Shown piece by piece: positions 54,512 through 64,000 of a DNA stretch of 64,000 bases. Where the stretch lies: assembly GCA_965218055.1 (NCBI GenBank), contig CBDCKA010000001.1, forward strand, positions 124,001 to 188,000, given 5' to 3'. How positions within the stretch are numbered: position 1 is the stretch's first letter; the number at the start of each line of letters is the position of its first letter. The notes under the pieces were generated by a model. That model was not told the origin of the DNA. It made no database searches and worked only from the letters and a program-made list of their open reading frames with translations. Source of the DNA: CBDBKE01 sp965218055. Its GTDB lineage: Bacteria; Acidobacteriota; Terriglobia; JAJPHL01; JAPKYU01. A program made the position numbers and the translations under genes.

Positions 54512-56257
54512 CTAGTTCACTTCTGAGCCTCGGTCTCCGTCCCCTTGCCCGGCCGCAGGCTCAGCGGAAATCAGAAGCTGATCCATTAGTTCCTTTGCCG
54601 CAACCTCTTCCCCGGTGGTCGCCCCCGATTCCCTTTCGGAGCCTCGGTCCTTTGTTCCTTGCTCGGCCGGAGGCTTAGCCGAATGCAGCCCCTGATATAT
54701 CGGTTCCGTCCCCGCAATCTCTTCCGCGGTGGTTGCCCCCGATTCCCTTTCGATTTCCCGGTCCTCTGCTCCTTGCTCGGCCGGAGGCTCAGCCGAATGC
54801 AGCACCTGATCTATCGGTTCCGTCTCCGCAATCTCTTCCGCGGTGGTCGCCCCTAATTGCCTTTCGAATCCTCGGTCCTCTTCTCTCTGCTCGGCCGGAG
54901 GCTCAGCCGAACGCAGAACCTGATCTATTGGTTCCGTCTCCGCAATCTCTTCCGCGGGGGTTGTCTGCCCGGCGGGAGGCTCAACCGAACGCAACACCTG
55001 ATCTATGGGCTCGGTCTCCGCAATCTCTTCCGCGGCGGTCGCCCCCAGCTCCCTGAACCTACGAACACTAGGTATGAGACGCGATCTTAGGGAACCAAGA
55101 GTCTTATTGAAGGCCTCCATGGCGTCATCCAGCGCTTCGCGCAACCCGCTGAAGTGCCCCCAGAAAATCGAAACACGTTCGTAAACTTCTCTCCCCGCCT
55201 CACTGATCGCGCGCGCGTTCGTCGCTACGGCTTCCTGTCGCCATCCATACGCGGCTGCTTTCAGAAGAGCAATCAGGGTTACTGGGGTCGCTATGAGCAC
55301 CCGTTGTTGAATTGCGTCTTCCACCAGAGAAGGATCGCGATCGACGGCAGCACTAAAAAATGGGTCTCCCGGAAGGAAAAGCACTGTGAACTCGGGAGCA
55401 GATTCCAGACCCTCCCAGTAAGCCTTGGAGGAAAGCTGGTCCATGTGGCTCCGCACCTGCTTGGCATGGCGGACCAGAGAGGCGTTCCTTTCCTCGTCTG
55501 TGCGTGCATCAACTGCGTCCAGGTAAGCGTCAAGCGGCACTTTGGAATCCACAGGAACGGAAAGACCACCGGGCATTTGCACTACCATGTCCGGCCGATA
55601 TCGGCCATCTTCAGTATGGATCGTGGGTTGTTCACTGAAGTCACAATGCTCTGCCATCCCTGCAAGTTCGGCAGCACGCCGTAACGTCAGTTCTCCCCAG
55701 CGGCTGCGAACATGCGGGCGCCGTAGCGCAGAAACCAGGTTTGCCGTCTCCCGTCGGAGAAGGTCTTGCGCTTCCCCAACCCCTTTCAGCAAACCATGCA
55801 GGTCTCCATATGCTCTTTGGCGCTCGCTCTCGATTGCCTGCAGATTTACTTCGTACCTCGTGAGCGCCTCGGCAAGCGGTTTGACAAGCGCCTCAACCTC
55901 CGCTTTGCGCTGCTTAAGATCTCCTTCCGCTTCCCCCCGGAGCGTGCTGAACTTTTGGGTCGCAAGATCAAGAAATGCTTCGTTGCTGCTTTTTAACGCC
56001 TTAGCTGCGTGTTCACTGAACTCCGCGGATAGTTGGGTGCGGGCTTCCTCTACCAATTTTTCTTTCTCTCGCAGTCTTTCCCGCTGTGTTGCAAGAAAAG
56101 CCTCCGACGTTGCCTTGCTAAGTTGCGCCTCCTGCAAACGCTCTTGGAAGGACGGGGGAACATGATCACGAGTGAGCCTCCAAGTTAAGAAGCTGCCGGC
56201 TAGGACTCCGACAAGCAGACTAAAAGCAATCGCAATAAACGCTACAGATACGCTCAT
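54512..56257 (-). CDS. rmuC: RmuC-family DNA recombination protein with repeat tail
   Basis: 581 residues from ATG 56257 (GGAGGAAGG ribosome site). One N-terminal membrane helix (VAFIAIAFSLLVGVLAGSFL), a coiled coil, then the RmuC nuclease-like domain: RSRWGELTLRRAAELAGMAE, RYRPDMVVQMPGGLSVPVDS + KVPLDAYLDA, VLFLPGDPFFSAAVDRDPSL and VLIATPVTLIALLKAAAYGW. RmuC limits inversions at short repeats. The last 160 residues are five units of about 38 residues (AEEIAETEPIDQVLRSAEPP and relatives) that are not part of the usual family. It lies 19 bp after the PilZ gene. Confidence 0.93.
   Translation of the reverse strand: MSVSVAFIAIAFSLLVGVLAGSFLTWRLTRDHVPPSFQERLQEAQLSKATSEAFLATQRERLREKEKLVEEARTQLSAEFSEHAAKALKSSNEAFLDLATQKFSTLRGEAEGDLKQRKAEVEALVKPLAEALTRYEVNLQAIESERQRAYGDLHGLLKGVGEAQDLLRRETANLVSALRRPHVRSRWGELTLRRAAELAGMAEHCDFSEQPTIHTEDGRYRPDMVVQMPGGLSVPVDSKVPLDAYLDAVDARTDEERNASLVRHAKQVRSHMDQLSSKAYWEGLESAPEFTVLFLPGDPFFSAAVDRDPSLVEDAIQQRVLIATPVTLIALLKAAAYGWRQEAVATNARAISEAGREVYERVSIFWGHFSGLREALDDAMEAFNKTLGSLRSRLIPSVRRFRELGATAAEEIAETEPIDQVLRSVEPPAGQTTPAEEIAETEPIDQVLRSAEPPAEQREEDRGFERQLGATTAEEIAETEPIDQVLHSAEPPAEQGAEDREIERESGATTAEEIAGTEPIYQGLHSAKPPAEQGTKDRGSERESGATTGEEVAAKELMDQLLISAEPAAGQGDGDRGSEVN
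54520..55060 (-). repeat. In-frame tandem repeats, 114-bp period, in the rmuC 3' end
   Basis: The marker GCAAyCTCTTCC recurs at 54600, 54714, 54828, 54942 and 55020. Three full 114-bp periods are followed by one 78-bp short period. All units keep the reading frame. The unit nearest the stop is the most divergent. Confidence 0.85.
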
Positions 56258-56276
56258 CTCAGGTTCCTTCCTCCAG

Positions 56277-56588
56277 CTAGTAGGGCAGCCGGTCCAGCAG
56301 CTTCCCCAGCGCGCCGCGCTGCTCTCCCGACAGCATCTCAAACTCGCCGGCAAACCCGGCGCCTGTGACGCGCCGCACCCGGCAGGGCAGACGAATGGCT
56401 TCGGGGCCCGAACCCAGGGTGATCTGGACCTCAGCGTCTGCCGGTGGCGGCGGGGCCGCTTCGACGAAAATGCTGTCCTGGCTCAATTCGGTGGCCTCGC
56501 CGGTGATGCGCTGGCTCTCCCACTCGGCGGCCACGGCTTCCTGTAACCGGCGCCGTCCCCGTTCTCGCCGGTCAATGTCCTCGATCAT
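56277..56588 (-). CDS. Single-domain PilZ-like protein
   Basis: 103 residues: RRERGRRRLQEAVAAEWESQ, GEATELSQDSIFVEA, then LPCRVRRVTGAGFAGEFEML. This is the PilZ beta-barrel pattern, with a basic N-terminus and a D/S-type second motif that is weak for cyclic di-GMP binding. It is transcribed towards rmuC with a 19-bp gap, so the two are probably co-expressed. TACAAT at 56624-56629 on this strand is a possible -10 box. Confidence 0.7.
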   Translation of the reverse strand: MIEDIDRRERGRRRLQEAVAAEWESQRITGEATELSQDSIFVEAAPPPPADAEVQITLGSGPEAIRLPCRVRRVTGAGFAGEFEMLSGEQRGALGKLLDRLPY

Positions 56589-56785
56589 GGTGTAGCTCGC
56601 GCATGGTGTAACTCGTGCGGTCTATTGTAGCGCGTCTCCAGCGTATTCAGTCCGCTCTCTTTTCCGGTTCCGGAGCAGCACCGCCGCCAGTCCCCAATAA
56701 CCACCCGCCACTGCCAATGGCGCTGGCCCAGCAGTCTGGCCCCGCAGGGGTGGGACAAGCATTGAGCTGCTCCTTAACGTGCCTG

Positions 56786-57046
56786 CTACTCAGCGGGAAT
56801 CAGGCGCAGGACCAAGGTTTCCTGCGGCATCTCCATCCCTCGGGGACAGCGCCAGGGGAAGAAGACAGCCGCGCCTGCGCGGAGTTCCCGCTGCGGCGTC
56901 TCCACGATCGCGTGTTGCTTGGAAGAAACGACTCGCGCCCGGCGCGGCCGCTGGCCGTCCTTCAGCAAACTCAGATAATCCCCCGGCAGGGGCACGATGC
57001 TGGGTGCAGGCAGGCAGATGTAGGTGTCCGGTAGATGTGTGCGCAC
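56786..57046 (-). CDS. Small hypothetical protein downstream of the nuclease-like gene
   Basis: About 86 residues from GTG 57046: VRTHLPDTYICLPAPSIVPL + PGDYLSLLKDGQRPRRARVV, ending FPWRCPRGMEMPQETLVLRL. Composition and codon use look coding, and the open frame overlaps the end of the nuclease-like gene, suggesting coupling. The start is uncertain. I recognise no family. Confidence 0.4.
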   Translation of the reverse strand: MRTHLPDTYICLPAPSIVPLPGDYLSLLKDGQRPRRARVVSSKQHAIVETPQRELRAGAAVFFPWRCPRGMEMPQETLVLRLIPAE

Positions 57047-57072
57047 CAGCGACTCGAGCGGCAGCGCGTAGT

Positions 57073-57777
57073 TTACCGGTTTTCGCCTGTTGAGTCTTGG
57101 CGACCTCGGGGGCCCCTCTTCAGTGTCCACAGGTCGGGGCCGAGTGACTGGAAGCGGCACTCGAGAATCCACCGCAGGCCACCTGGGGGGTTGCGGAAGT
57201 AATTCCACGGCCTTATGTCGGCCAGGATTTGGTCGGTATTGGCGAGGCCTCCATGGCCTTCAAGTGACTCTCTAATTTTCTCGACCAACAGACTGAAAAC
57301 GCTAACCCTTTTCCTGGTTGGAACTCCGCCCAGTGCTGCGGCGTAAACCAAAGCCAGCGCCCCGTGCAGGTGTGGCCCGAAGGCCTCCCGCACTGTCCAG
57401 GCCGGGGCCAAGCGCCGGGCCTCCACCTCGACGATCACCTCGGAGTCTGCCTCCGCCGCCTGTCCCGAGGCATCCCCCGTCGCCGTCTTCACCAGCAGCA
57501 AGCCTGCCCGGTGCCGCTTCAGCGCTCCGCGCCGCCGCGGTGGGATCCTCACGCCGTCAGGCACCGCGACATAGGATTCCCAAACGTAGCGCTTGTTGCG
57601 CCCCGCCTGGCGCACTGCGCCGCGCGAAAACCAGGGCTTCACGGCCACCGTCACCGGCTCACGCACCGCCAGCAAGTCCACGTAGCCGCCGTGCGGCGCT
57701 GGCACCTCGGCATAGACCGCATAGCCCAGCCCCTCGAAGTGCCGCTTCACGGCCGGGTACAACTCGGCTTCCCGCAT
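57073..57777 (-). CDS. PD-(D/E)XK nuclease-like protein
   Basis: 234 residues if started at ATG 57777 (MREAELYPAVKRHFEGLGYA). VYAEVPAPHGGYVDLLAVRE, then VTVAVKPWFSRGAVRQAGRN, looks like the PD-(D/E)XK core in which the acidic D-(x)n-ExK step has become VAVKP, with Lys kept but the Glu missing. The later part has VEKIRESLEGHGGLANTDQI and WILECRFQSLGPDLWTLKRG, a winged-helix-like region. A DNA-binding or decayed nuclease role is possible. No ribosome site supports the start, and the frame stays open to 57999. Confidence 0.6.
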   Translation of the reverse strand: MREAELYPAVKRHFEGLGYAVYAEVPAPHGGYVDLLAVREPVTVAVKPWFSRGAVRQAGRNKRYVWESYVAVPDGVRIPPRRRGALKRHRAGLLLVKTATGDASGQAAEADSEVIVEVEARRLAPAWTVREAFGPHLHGALALVYAAALGGVPTRKRVSVFSLLVEKIRESLEGHGGLANTDQILADIRPWNYFRNPPGGLRWILECRFQSLGPDLWTLKRGPRGRQDSTGENR

Positions 57778-57971
57778 CGCTATTGCTGAATGTAACGCCA
57801 GACGCTGCTCCGTGCGCCCCTCCAGCGGTTGACGCCCAAGGTACACTCGTCGCCTGCCTGCTGCGGGAGTGGCGACCGCGCCAGGCACGCCGCTCAGCCA
57901 AAACGCTATGCCGCACCGGCAACCGTTTGGCGCCAGACACGGGAGGGGCTCGATTGGCCCGGAGGAGTATT

Positions 57972-58367
57972 GTGAGTAGAGGCCAGTTCCGGTTTTCATA
58001 CTTCACCCCTGCGTACGAGGCGACGGTCACATTCTATCGGGACGGGTTGGAACTTCCCGTCATAGAATCCTGGGACCGCAATCCCGACGACCGAGGAAGC
58101 CTGTTTGGCGCCGCGTCTGGGGTGATCGAGGTGCTGGCGCTGCCGAAGTGCGGCAAACCATCTCACCTTTGGGATGACAGGCCTCCGCAAGGTGCGTTCA
58201 TGGTGATCGAGGTGGGCGACGTCGAGGAAAAGTATCTGCTCGCAGTCAAGAAGGGGCTCCCAATCAAGCAGGAAATACGAGACCAGAATTGGGGCCACCG
58301 GAGCTTCTGCGTGTCTGAGCCGAATGGTCTTACCCTCTATTTCTTCACGGAAATTCATACAGGGTGA
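57972..58367 (+). CDS. VOC-superfamily (glyoxalase/dioxygenase-fold) protein
   Basis: 131 residues from GTG 57972, chosen because GGAGGAG lies 5 bp upstream. The long open frame before it is antisense to the nuclease-like gene and was rejected. The pattern YFTPAYEATVTFYRDGLELP, GVIEVLALP, PPQGAFMVIEVGDVEEKY and HRSFCVSEPNGLTLYFFTEI fits a two-module vicinal-oxygen-chelate fold. The substrate is unknown. Its last 23 bp overlap the convergent isomerase gene. Confidence 0.85.
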   Translation: MSRGQFRFSYFTPAYEATVTFYRDGLELPVIESWDRNPDDRGSLFGAASGVIEVLALPKCGKPSHLWDDRPPQGAFMVIEVGDVEEKYLLAVKKGLPIKQEIRDQNWGHRSFCVSEPNGLTLYFFTEIHTG

Positions 58368-59553
58368 CGCCCTGAACGACGCGGTGGATCACGCCGGTTT
58401 CGCTGGGGGCGTCGGGGCGTAGCCCTAAACGCAAGGCCAAAAACAGCGCCACAAGCTGTGGGAACAGTACATCTAGGGGCGCGCGGTAGACGTCGGGAAT
58501 CGGCGGGCCATAGGCCTCGGTCAGCGACAAGTGTGCATCGGCGCCACCGGAGTCCGGGCCCAGAGCCACCGATATTGAGCACAACCCTTTGGCGCGCACT
58601 TCCCGCGCCAGGTCCAGTTCGTAGCGGCGGCTGTGCGGGTCGGAGCTGAAGAAGTACAGCACCGCGGTCGCCGGATTCAGAAATACCATCCAGCCGTGCC
58701 GCAACCCGAGGAAAGTTTCCGCCAGTGAGACGACACGACCGGAGGTGGTTTCCACCACCTTCATCGCGCCCTCCAGGATGGCGCCGAACTGCGGGCGCGG
58801 CCCCAGCAGGCACAGGCGCTCCGGGCCGGATTCGGCAACCTGCTGGGCGAGGCCTGAGGCGTCCAGGACGCGTTCGGCCGCAGCCGCCAGCGCCTCCAGC
58901 GTTTCCAAGTACTGCTGGCGCCGATCCAGCTCGGCAATGCACTGCCCCGCGACCACTATGCTGGTGAAGGAGGTGGTCACGACCAGGCTCTCATCGTTGG
59001 TAGCTTCGGGCAGCACCAGGGTGAAGACGTTGGGGAGACCCAGGTACTTGCGCGCCAGCTGCCCGTCGCGGTTGCAGCAGAGGATCAGGTGCCGCACCTC
59101 GGGAAACTCGCGCAGCACCCGGTCCACAGTACCGATGCTTTCCGGGCTCTCGTCTGAGCGCGCCAGCGAGACCAGCAGGTAGCGGCGGGCGCCGCCCAGA
59201 AAAACGCCGCGCCCGCCCACCAGCAGGTCGGTCGTAGGAACCTCTAACGCGGCCAGCCCACAGCGCTGGCGAAACAGCGGCACCAGCGACAAACCGGCAG
59301 AGGCCGAGGAGCCCGCTCCGGTAAACACCACGTCGGTAATGCCGCCATCCCGCTCAAGAAAGCGTGCGAGCGCTCCGGCATGCTCGAACACCACGCGGGC
59401 TGTCTCCCGCCAGACCCATGGCTGCTGGAGAATTTCGCGTGCCGTGTGAACCGCGCCCAGCCGCTGTTGCTCTTGCTGCGGCAGACGCAGCAGCTCGGCC
59501 AGCGGCGAATCGGCCCTCACCCGCCGGTCCATGTATTGGTTCAGGGTTTCCAT
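58345..59553 (-). CDS. agaS: SIS-domain sugar isomerase, AgaS-like
   Basis: 402 residues from ATG 59553. HTAREILQQPWVWRETARVV + FEHAG matches the AgaS lead. The first SIS domain has VVFTGAGSSASAGLSLVPLF and LVSLARSDESPESIGTVDRV. The second has RLCLLGPRPQFGAILEGAMK + VVETTSGRVV. AgaS-type enzymes deaminate or isomerise amino-sugar phosphates. No aga or nag neighbours are present, so the physiological substrate is open. Confidence 0.88.
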   Translation of the reverse strand: METLNQYMDRRVRADSPLAELLRLPQQEQQRLGAVHTAREILQQPWVWRETARVVFEHAGALARFLERDGGITDVVFTGAGSSASAGLSLVPLFRQRCGLAALEVPTTDLLVGGRGVFLGGARRYLLVSLARSDESPESIGTVDRVLREFPEVRHLILCCNRDGQLARKYLGLPNVFTLVLPEATNDESLVVTTSFTSIVVAGQCIAELDRRQQYLETLEALAAAAERVLDASGLAQQVAESGPERLCLLGPRPQFGAILEGAMKVVETTSGRVVSLAETFLGLRHGWMVFLNPATAVLYFFSSDPHSRRYELDLAREVRAKGLCSISVALGPDSGGADAHLSLTEAYGPPIPDVYRAPLDVLFPQLVALFLALRLGLRPDAPSETGVIHRVVQGVTLYEFP

Positions 59554-59591
59554 CGCTGGTCCGCGTCGAGATGGCTCGTCTGTCCTAAGAG

Positions 59592-59722
59592 GATGCTGAA
59601 AAGCTTCTGCACAGACTGAAGTCTGTGCCACTGCCAGCTCGCAAGTTGCTGAAAAGTGGCACAGGCTTCAGCCTGTGTGGTTCCTTCTGACACCTTGGAT
59701 TGGAGTTTTTCAGCAGCCTGCT
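59592..59722. repeat. Palindromic intergenic element (REP/MITE-like)
   Basis: Two perfect hairpins, GCACAGACT-GA-AGTCTGTGC at 59609-59628 and CACAGGCT-TC-AGCCTGTG at 59660-59677, are framed by GATGCTGAAAA on the left and TTTTTCAGCAGCCTGCTAA on the right, themselves inverted. This is a mobile-looking non-coding unit between agaS and the DUF1059 gene. Confidence 0.65.
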
Positions 59723-59749
59723 AAGCGGGCCCGGCTTGCTCTGCTCAAT

Positions 59750-59962
59750 TCAGCGTGCAATGGCAGGCCGCCCGGCCCCTCGCTGTTGCTCATCCTCGAT
59801 GAAGGATTTCACCTGCGCCATCAGCTCCGGGGTGGGTTCCAGGCCGTGGTCCTTGGCATGGGCGGCGGCATTCTTGAGGACCTCCTCTTCGGTAGCGCCG
59901 CGCACAACGTGCGTACAATCGCTGCTGGGGTTCACCTTGTTGCATTTGATAACTTTTCCCAT
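59750..59962 (-). CDS. DUF1059 small protein
   Basis: 70 residues from ATG 59962 with an AAAGGAGGAG ribosome site. MGKVIKCNKVNPSSDCTHVV + RGATEEEVLKNAAAHAKDHG is the DUF1059 signature (two Cys and two His that could hold a metal). The C-terminus adds EDEQQRGAGRPAIAR. No function is established. It is followed on its right by an M20 peptidase gene on the same strand. Confidence 0.9.
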   Translation of the reverse strand: MGKVIKCNKVNPSSDCTHVVRGATEEEVLKNAAAHAKDHGLEPTPELMAQVKSFIEDEQQRGAGRPAIAR

Positions 59963-60036
59963 GTGAAACTCCTCCTTTTTAAAGAAATCATGAGGCAGGC
60001 TTTCAGCAATGGACGCGGCTTCGCCAGGTTCATCGG

Positions 60037-61425
60037 CTACTCGATGCCTACCAAGGCCAGGACCAACAGCAGGGCGCGCTGCATGCCCGGCAGCGCGGCG
60101 GCCTTGTCCACGTTTACCCATTCGTCCAGGGAATGGCTGCGATCGCCCCTGCCGCCCGAGCCGATCGTGATGGCGGGAATCCCCATGCTGATGGGAACGT
60201 TCGCATCTGTGCTGCTGTATCGCAGCGTGGGCGCCTTCCCCAGGGCTCGGGTCACGGCCAGGGCGCTTTCGACCAGCGGCGAGCTGGGGGGAGTCTGGCC
60301 GCCTTTACGATCGCCGACCAACTTGGGTTCCACTACGATGCGGCCATACTCGGTGCTCCGCACTTGGTTCTCTACCTGCGCGCCTTTCTTAACCGCGGCC
60401 AGAAACTGCCGCTCCAGCAGGGCCAGCTCGGCTGGCGACTCAGAGCGCAAATCCACCTCCATCCACACCGACTCGGGGAGGGCGTTCACCGAAGTGCCGC
60501 CGCCGTAGCGGCCCACGTTGAAGGTCGTCCTTGGATGTTCGGGCACTTGGAGGCGGCTGAGGCGTGCCACGGTCGCAGCCATGGCGAAGGCCGGGTTCAC
60601 CAGGCCAAAGGCCCCGTAGCTGTGGCCGCCCGGGCCTCGGTAAGTGACCCGGTAGCGCCGACTGGCCACGCCGCCATTGGTGATCGCCGAATTCCCCAGC
60701 CCATCCAAAGAAATGAATAGGTCCACCCGCTGGCGCAACGGGCTCTTCTCAAACAGATAGCGGACCCCGCGCAGGTCGCCCAGCCCCTCCTCGCCCACGT
60801 CGCCGACGAAGATGATATCGCCGCCTGTCCGCGCCGCGACGGCCTCCAGCGCCCGGATCAGCGCCAGCATAACCGCCAGGCCATGGCTATTGTCACCGAT
60901 GCCGGGAGCTGCGTAGATGCTTCCGTGTTTCCGGACCCGCGTTCTAGTCCCCGCAGGAAACACCGTATCCAGGTGTGCGGCCAGCAGCAGGGTAGGGCCC
61001 TCGCCCACTCCGGGACGCTCGCCGACCACGTTTCCCTCTTTGTCAATGTGGACGTCTTTCAGGCCCAGCCCGCGCAGGTGCTCGGCGAAGTACCGGGCGC
61101 GCGCTTCCTCCTTAAAAGGCGGAGCGGGAATCTCGGTGAGTGCCACCAGGTCCTCGACCATCTGGTCGTAGTGGTCGCTCAAGTGCTTCAGCGCGGCCTC
61201 GACCGCCGGCCGTTTCATCAGCACGCGGATGTCAGCCTCGGTGGCAGCCGGGGGCTGCCCGCCGGAAAGGCCATCGGCAGGCGAGACCAACCATAGCCAC
61301 CAGACCACGAAGACGGCAGCGGACCGCATCGCGGCTGAAGGCGTGACGCGCGTGCGCGTCACGTTCCTGCGCCGTGCCGGCGAGACTGAACTCTGCTGTC
61401 CTGGTGGACTCATGTGTTCTTCCAT
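60037..61425 (-). CDS. M20-family metallopeptidase, exported
   Basis: 462 residues. A hydrophobic segment (MRSAAVFVVWWLWLVSPADG) behind a basic leader suggests export; the true start may be that Met. Zinc ligands are in LLAAHLDTVFPAG, GIGDNSHGLA and VGDVGEEGLGD. YRGPGGHSYGAFGLVNPAFA and HPRTTFNVGRYGGGTSVNAL match the cytoplasmic paralogue at 46715-47956. SSTDANVPISMGIPAITIG and GDRSHSLDEWVN complete the active site. It probably cleaves peptides in the periplasm. Confidence 0.92.
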   Translation of the reverse strand: MEEHMSPPGQQSSVSPARRRNVTRTRVTPSAAMRSAAVFVVWWLWLVSPADGLSGGQPPAATEADIRVLMKRPAVEAALKHLSDHYDQMVEDLVALTEIPAPPFKEEARARYFAEHLRGLGLKDVHIDKEGNVVGERPGVGEGPTLLLAAHLDTVFPAGTRTRVRKHGSIYAAPGIGDNSHGLAVMLALIRALEAVAARTGGDIIFVGDVGEEGLGDLRGVRYLFEKSPLRQRVDLFISLDGLGNSAITNGGVASRRYRVTYRGPGGHSYGAFGLVNPAFAMAATVARLSRLQVPEHPRTTFNVGRYGGGTSVNALPESVWMEVDLRSESPAELALLERQFLAAVKKGAQVENQVRSTEYGRIVVEPKLVGDRKGGQTPPSSPLVESALAVTRALGKAPTLRYSSTDANVPISMGIPAITIGSGGRGDRSHSLDEWVNVDKAAALPGMQRALLLVLALVGIE

Positions 61426-61678
61426 TCCCCAGATTCCCTCCGGCCCCTGAATTCCCGCTGGAATTCCTGCCTCAAGGGGGGAGGCGACGTAAGCCTCCTT
61501 AAGCCAGTGTAGCTCACTGGGCTTGCGCCTGTGCTATCGAGGCGGCAGTGTAGCACTCCGCATGCACTCCGCTGACGCGTAATTAAAAACCTGCTTTGGA
61601 TAAATGCCCCAACATGGATTACCAGGTGCAGGGCGCGGCCATTGTGTCAAAGTTTCATCAGTGGGCTATTATGGAGTC

Positions 61679-63328
<1,650 letters not shown>

Positions 63329-63408
63329 CGAATGGATAGGGAACACAGATACAGCAAAACATGGAGAATGGCTATAAATAGATACCGCTCTTAATAACTA
63401 CTTTCTGG

Positions 63409-63771
63409 ATGCGCCAATCTATGGCAAGTCCTCAGATAGCAATCCTGATTTCCCTGGCTGGCGTTTCGGCCGTCTTTGCGTTTGTGTGCGACGTCCTGTT
63501 ATCCCGAAAAGCCAGTAAACTCCGGGAATGGCTGCAGCGGGAGCGTCCAGAACTCTGGTCGGAGTTGAATTTCGTCGTAAGAAACTGGAATGGTGGCCAG
63601 CCTGGCTTGAAACTACTCTATCGTAGGAAGGCTGTCGGTCTTCCAGAGTTTGATATGCGGTATGAACAATTGCGTGCATTGGAACGGAAGCTTCTTTGGG
63701 GCGTAGGAATAGGTTCGGCCTCCATTGGCTTGGTCCTTATAGGCTCCCGGTTTTGGGGCTGGCAGTGGTGA
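63409..63771 (+). CDS. Small two-helix membrane protein of unknown function
   Basis: 120 residues (ATG 63421 is an alternative start). One membrane helix at each end (ILISLAGVSAVFAFVCDVLL and LLWGVGIGSASIGLVLIGSR) with a basic, Trp-rich middle (LREWLQRERPELWSELNFVV). The gene and its flanks are visibly richer in A/T than the two mutase genes on either side, and no ribosome site is strong. It looks like an insertion between functionally linked genes. Confidence 0.6.
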   Translation: MRQSMASPQIAILISLAGVSAVFAFVCDVLLSRKASKLREWLQRERPELWSELNFVVRNWNGGQPGLKLLYRRKAVGLPEFDMRYEQLRALERKLLWGVGIGSASIGLVLIGSRFWGWQW

Positions 63772-63844
63772 TAGTGTAGATGTGCTATAAATTGTTTTCA
63801 ATTCGCATGCAAGAAAATCGCCGCCGCCCTGCGGTGAATCGTCA

Positions 63845-64000
63845 ATGAATCCATTCAGGAAAATTCGGGTACTGATCGCCAAGCCCGGCCTGGACGGCCA
63901 CGACCGCGGGGCCAAGGTTATCGCGCGCGCCATGCGGGACGCGGGCATGGAAGTAATCTACACCGGGTTGCGGCAGACGCCGGAGATGATCGCCAGCGCC
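63845..64000 (+). CDS. Methylmalonyl-CoA mutase, cobalamin-binding subunit (partial)
   Basis: The first 52 residues are in view. KIRVLIAKPGLDGHDRGAKV contains DGHDRG, the loop whose His ligates the cobalt of adenosylcobalamin, followed by AMRDAGMEVIYTGLRQTPEM. The gene runs off the right edge. It pairs with the large subunit at 61679. Confidence 0.93.
   Translation, partial: MNPFRKIRVLIAKPGLDGHDRGAKVIARAMRDAGMEVIYTGLRQTPEMIASA

Noticed and set aside
54520..55060. CRISPR-like regular repeats
   Set aside because: The period is 114 bp, the whole unit is repeated with no unique spacers, and all units stay in frame with rmuC.
57318..57971. Long N-terminal extension of the VOC protein
   Set aside because: It is antisense to the nuclease-like gene. 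GTG 57972 has a perfect GGAGGAG site and starts the fold correctly.

Overview
The window looks like a stretch of a GC-rich genome from the phylum Acidobacteriota (moderate confidence). The signs are a Ser/Thr kinase fused to a TolB-like propeller, a paired planctomycete-type cytochrome (DUF1587/1592/1588/1585) and Tat-exported DUF1552 protein, a split methylmalonyl-CoA mutase, and many signal-peptide proteins of unknown function. No database search was possible, so the family names come from motifs and remembered family features.

Layout. 1-7.3 kb is accessory: the start of an SDR gene cut by the window edge, a complete IS3-family element with a programmed frameshift site, a few secreted orphan proteins, and several copies of two dispersed intergenic repeat families (A and B). 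7.4-8.0 kb is a rhomboid protease. 8.2-23.4 kb is one very tightly packed minus-strand operon: propeller sensor, VIT/VWA protein, 2397-residue TPR protein, a secreted 590-residue protein, a penicillin-binding-protein-like transpeptidase and a SpoIID-like protein. Most junctions are ATGA overlaps and nearly every product has an export signal. This is the best candidate for an undescribed envelope system. It may be a divergent relative of the E. coli yfa locus.

23.8-25.8 kb is again accessory, with repeat copies, a frameshifted TPR gene, an ankyrin protein and gene fragments. 25.8-29.8 kb is the cytochrome/DUF1552 pair. 30-34 kb holds a membrane Ser/Thr kinase, a degenerate IS3-family element that abuts the 5' ends of two genes, and a truncated tyrosine recombinase beside tRNA-Leu(GAG), which suggests a decayed integrated element.

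34-64 kb is mostly core genome: secG, tpiA, an NAD-dependent epimerase, a DUF72 protein, a VanZ-like protein, the kinase-propeller, inositol-phosphate synthase, a TolC-type channel, pyrE, truA, two M20 peptidases, HtrA, a peptidoglycan-binding protein, a DEDD exonuclease, a PilZ/coiled-coil giant, rmuC with a repeat tail, a PilZ protein, a nuclease-like protein, a VOC protein, an AgaS-type isomerase, DUF1059, and the two methylmalonyl-CoA mutase subunits separated by an AT-richer small membrane gene.
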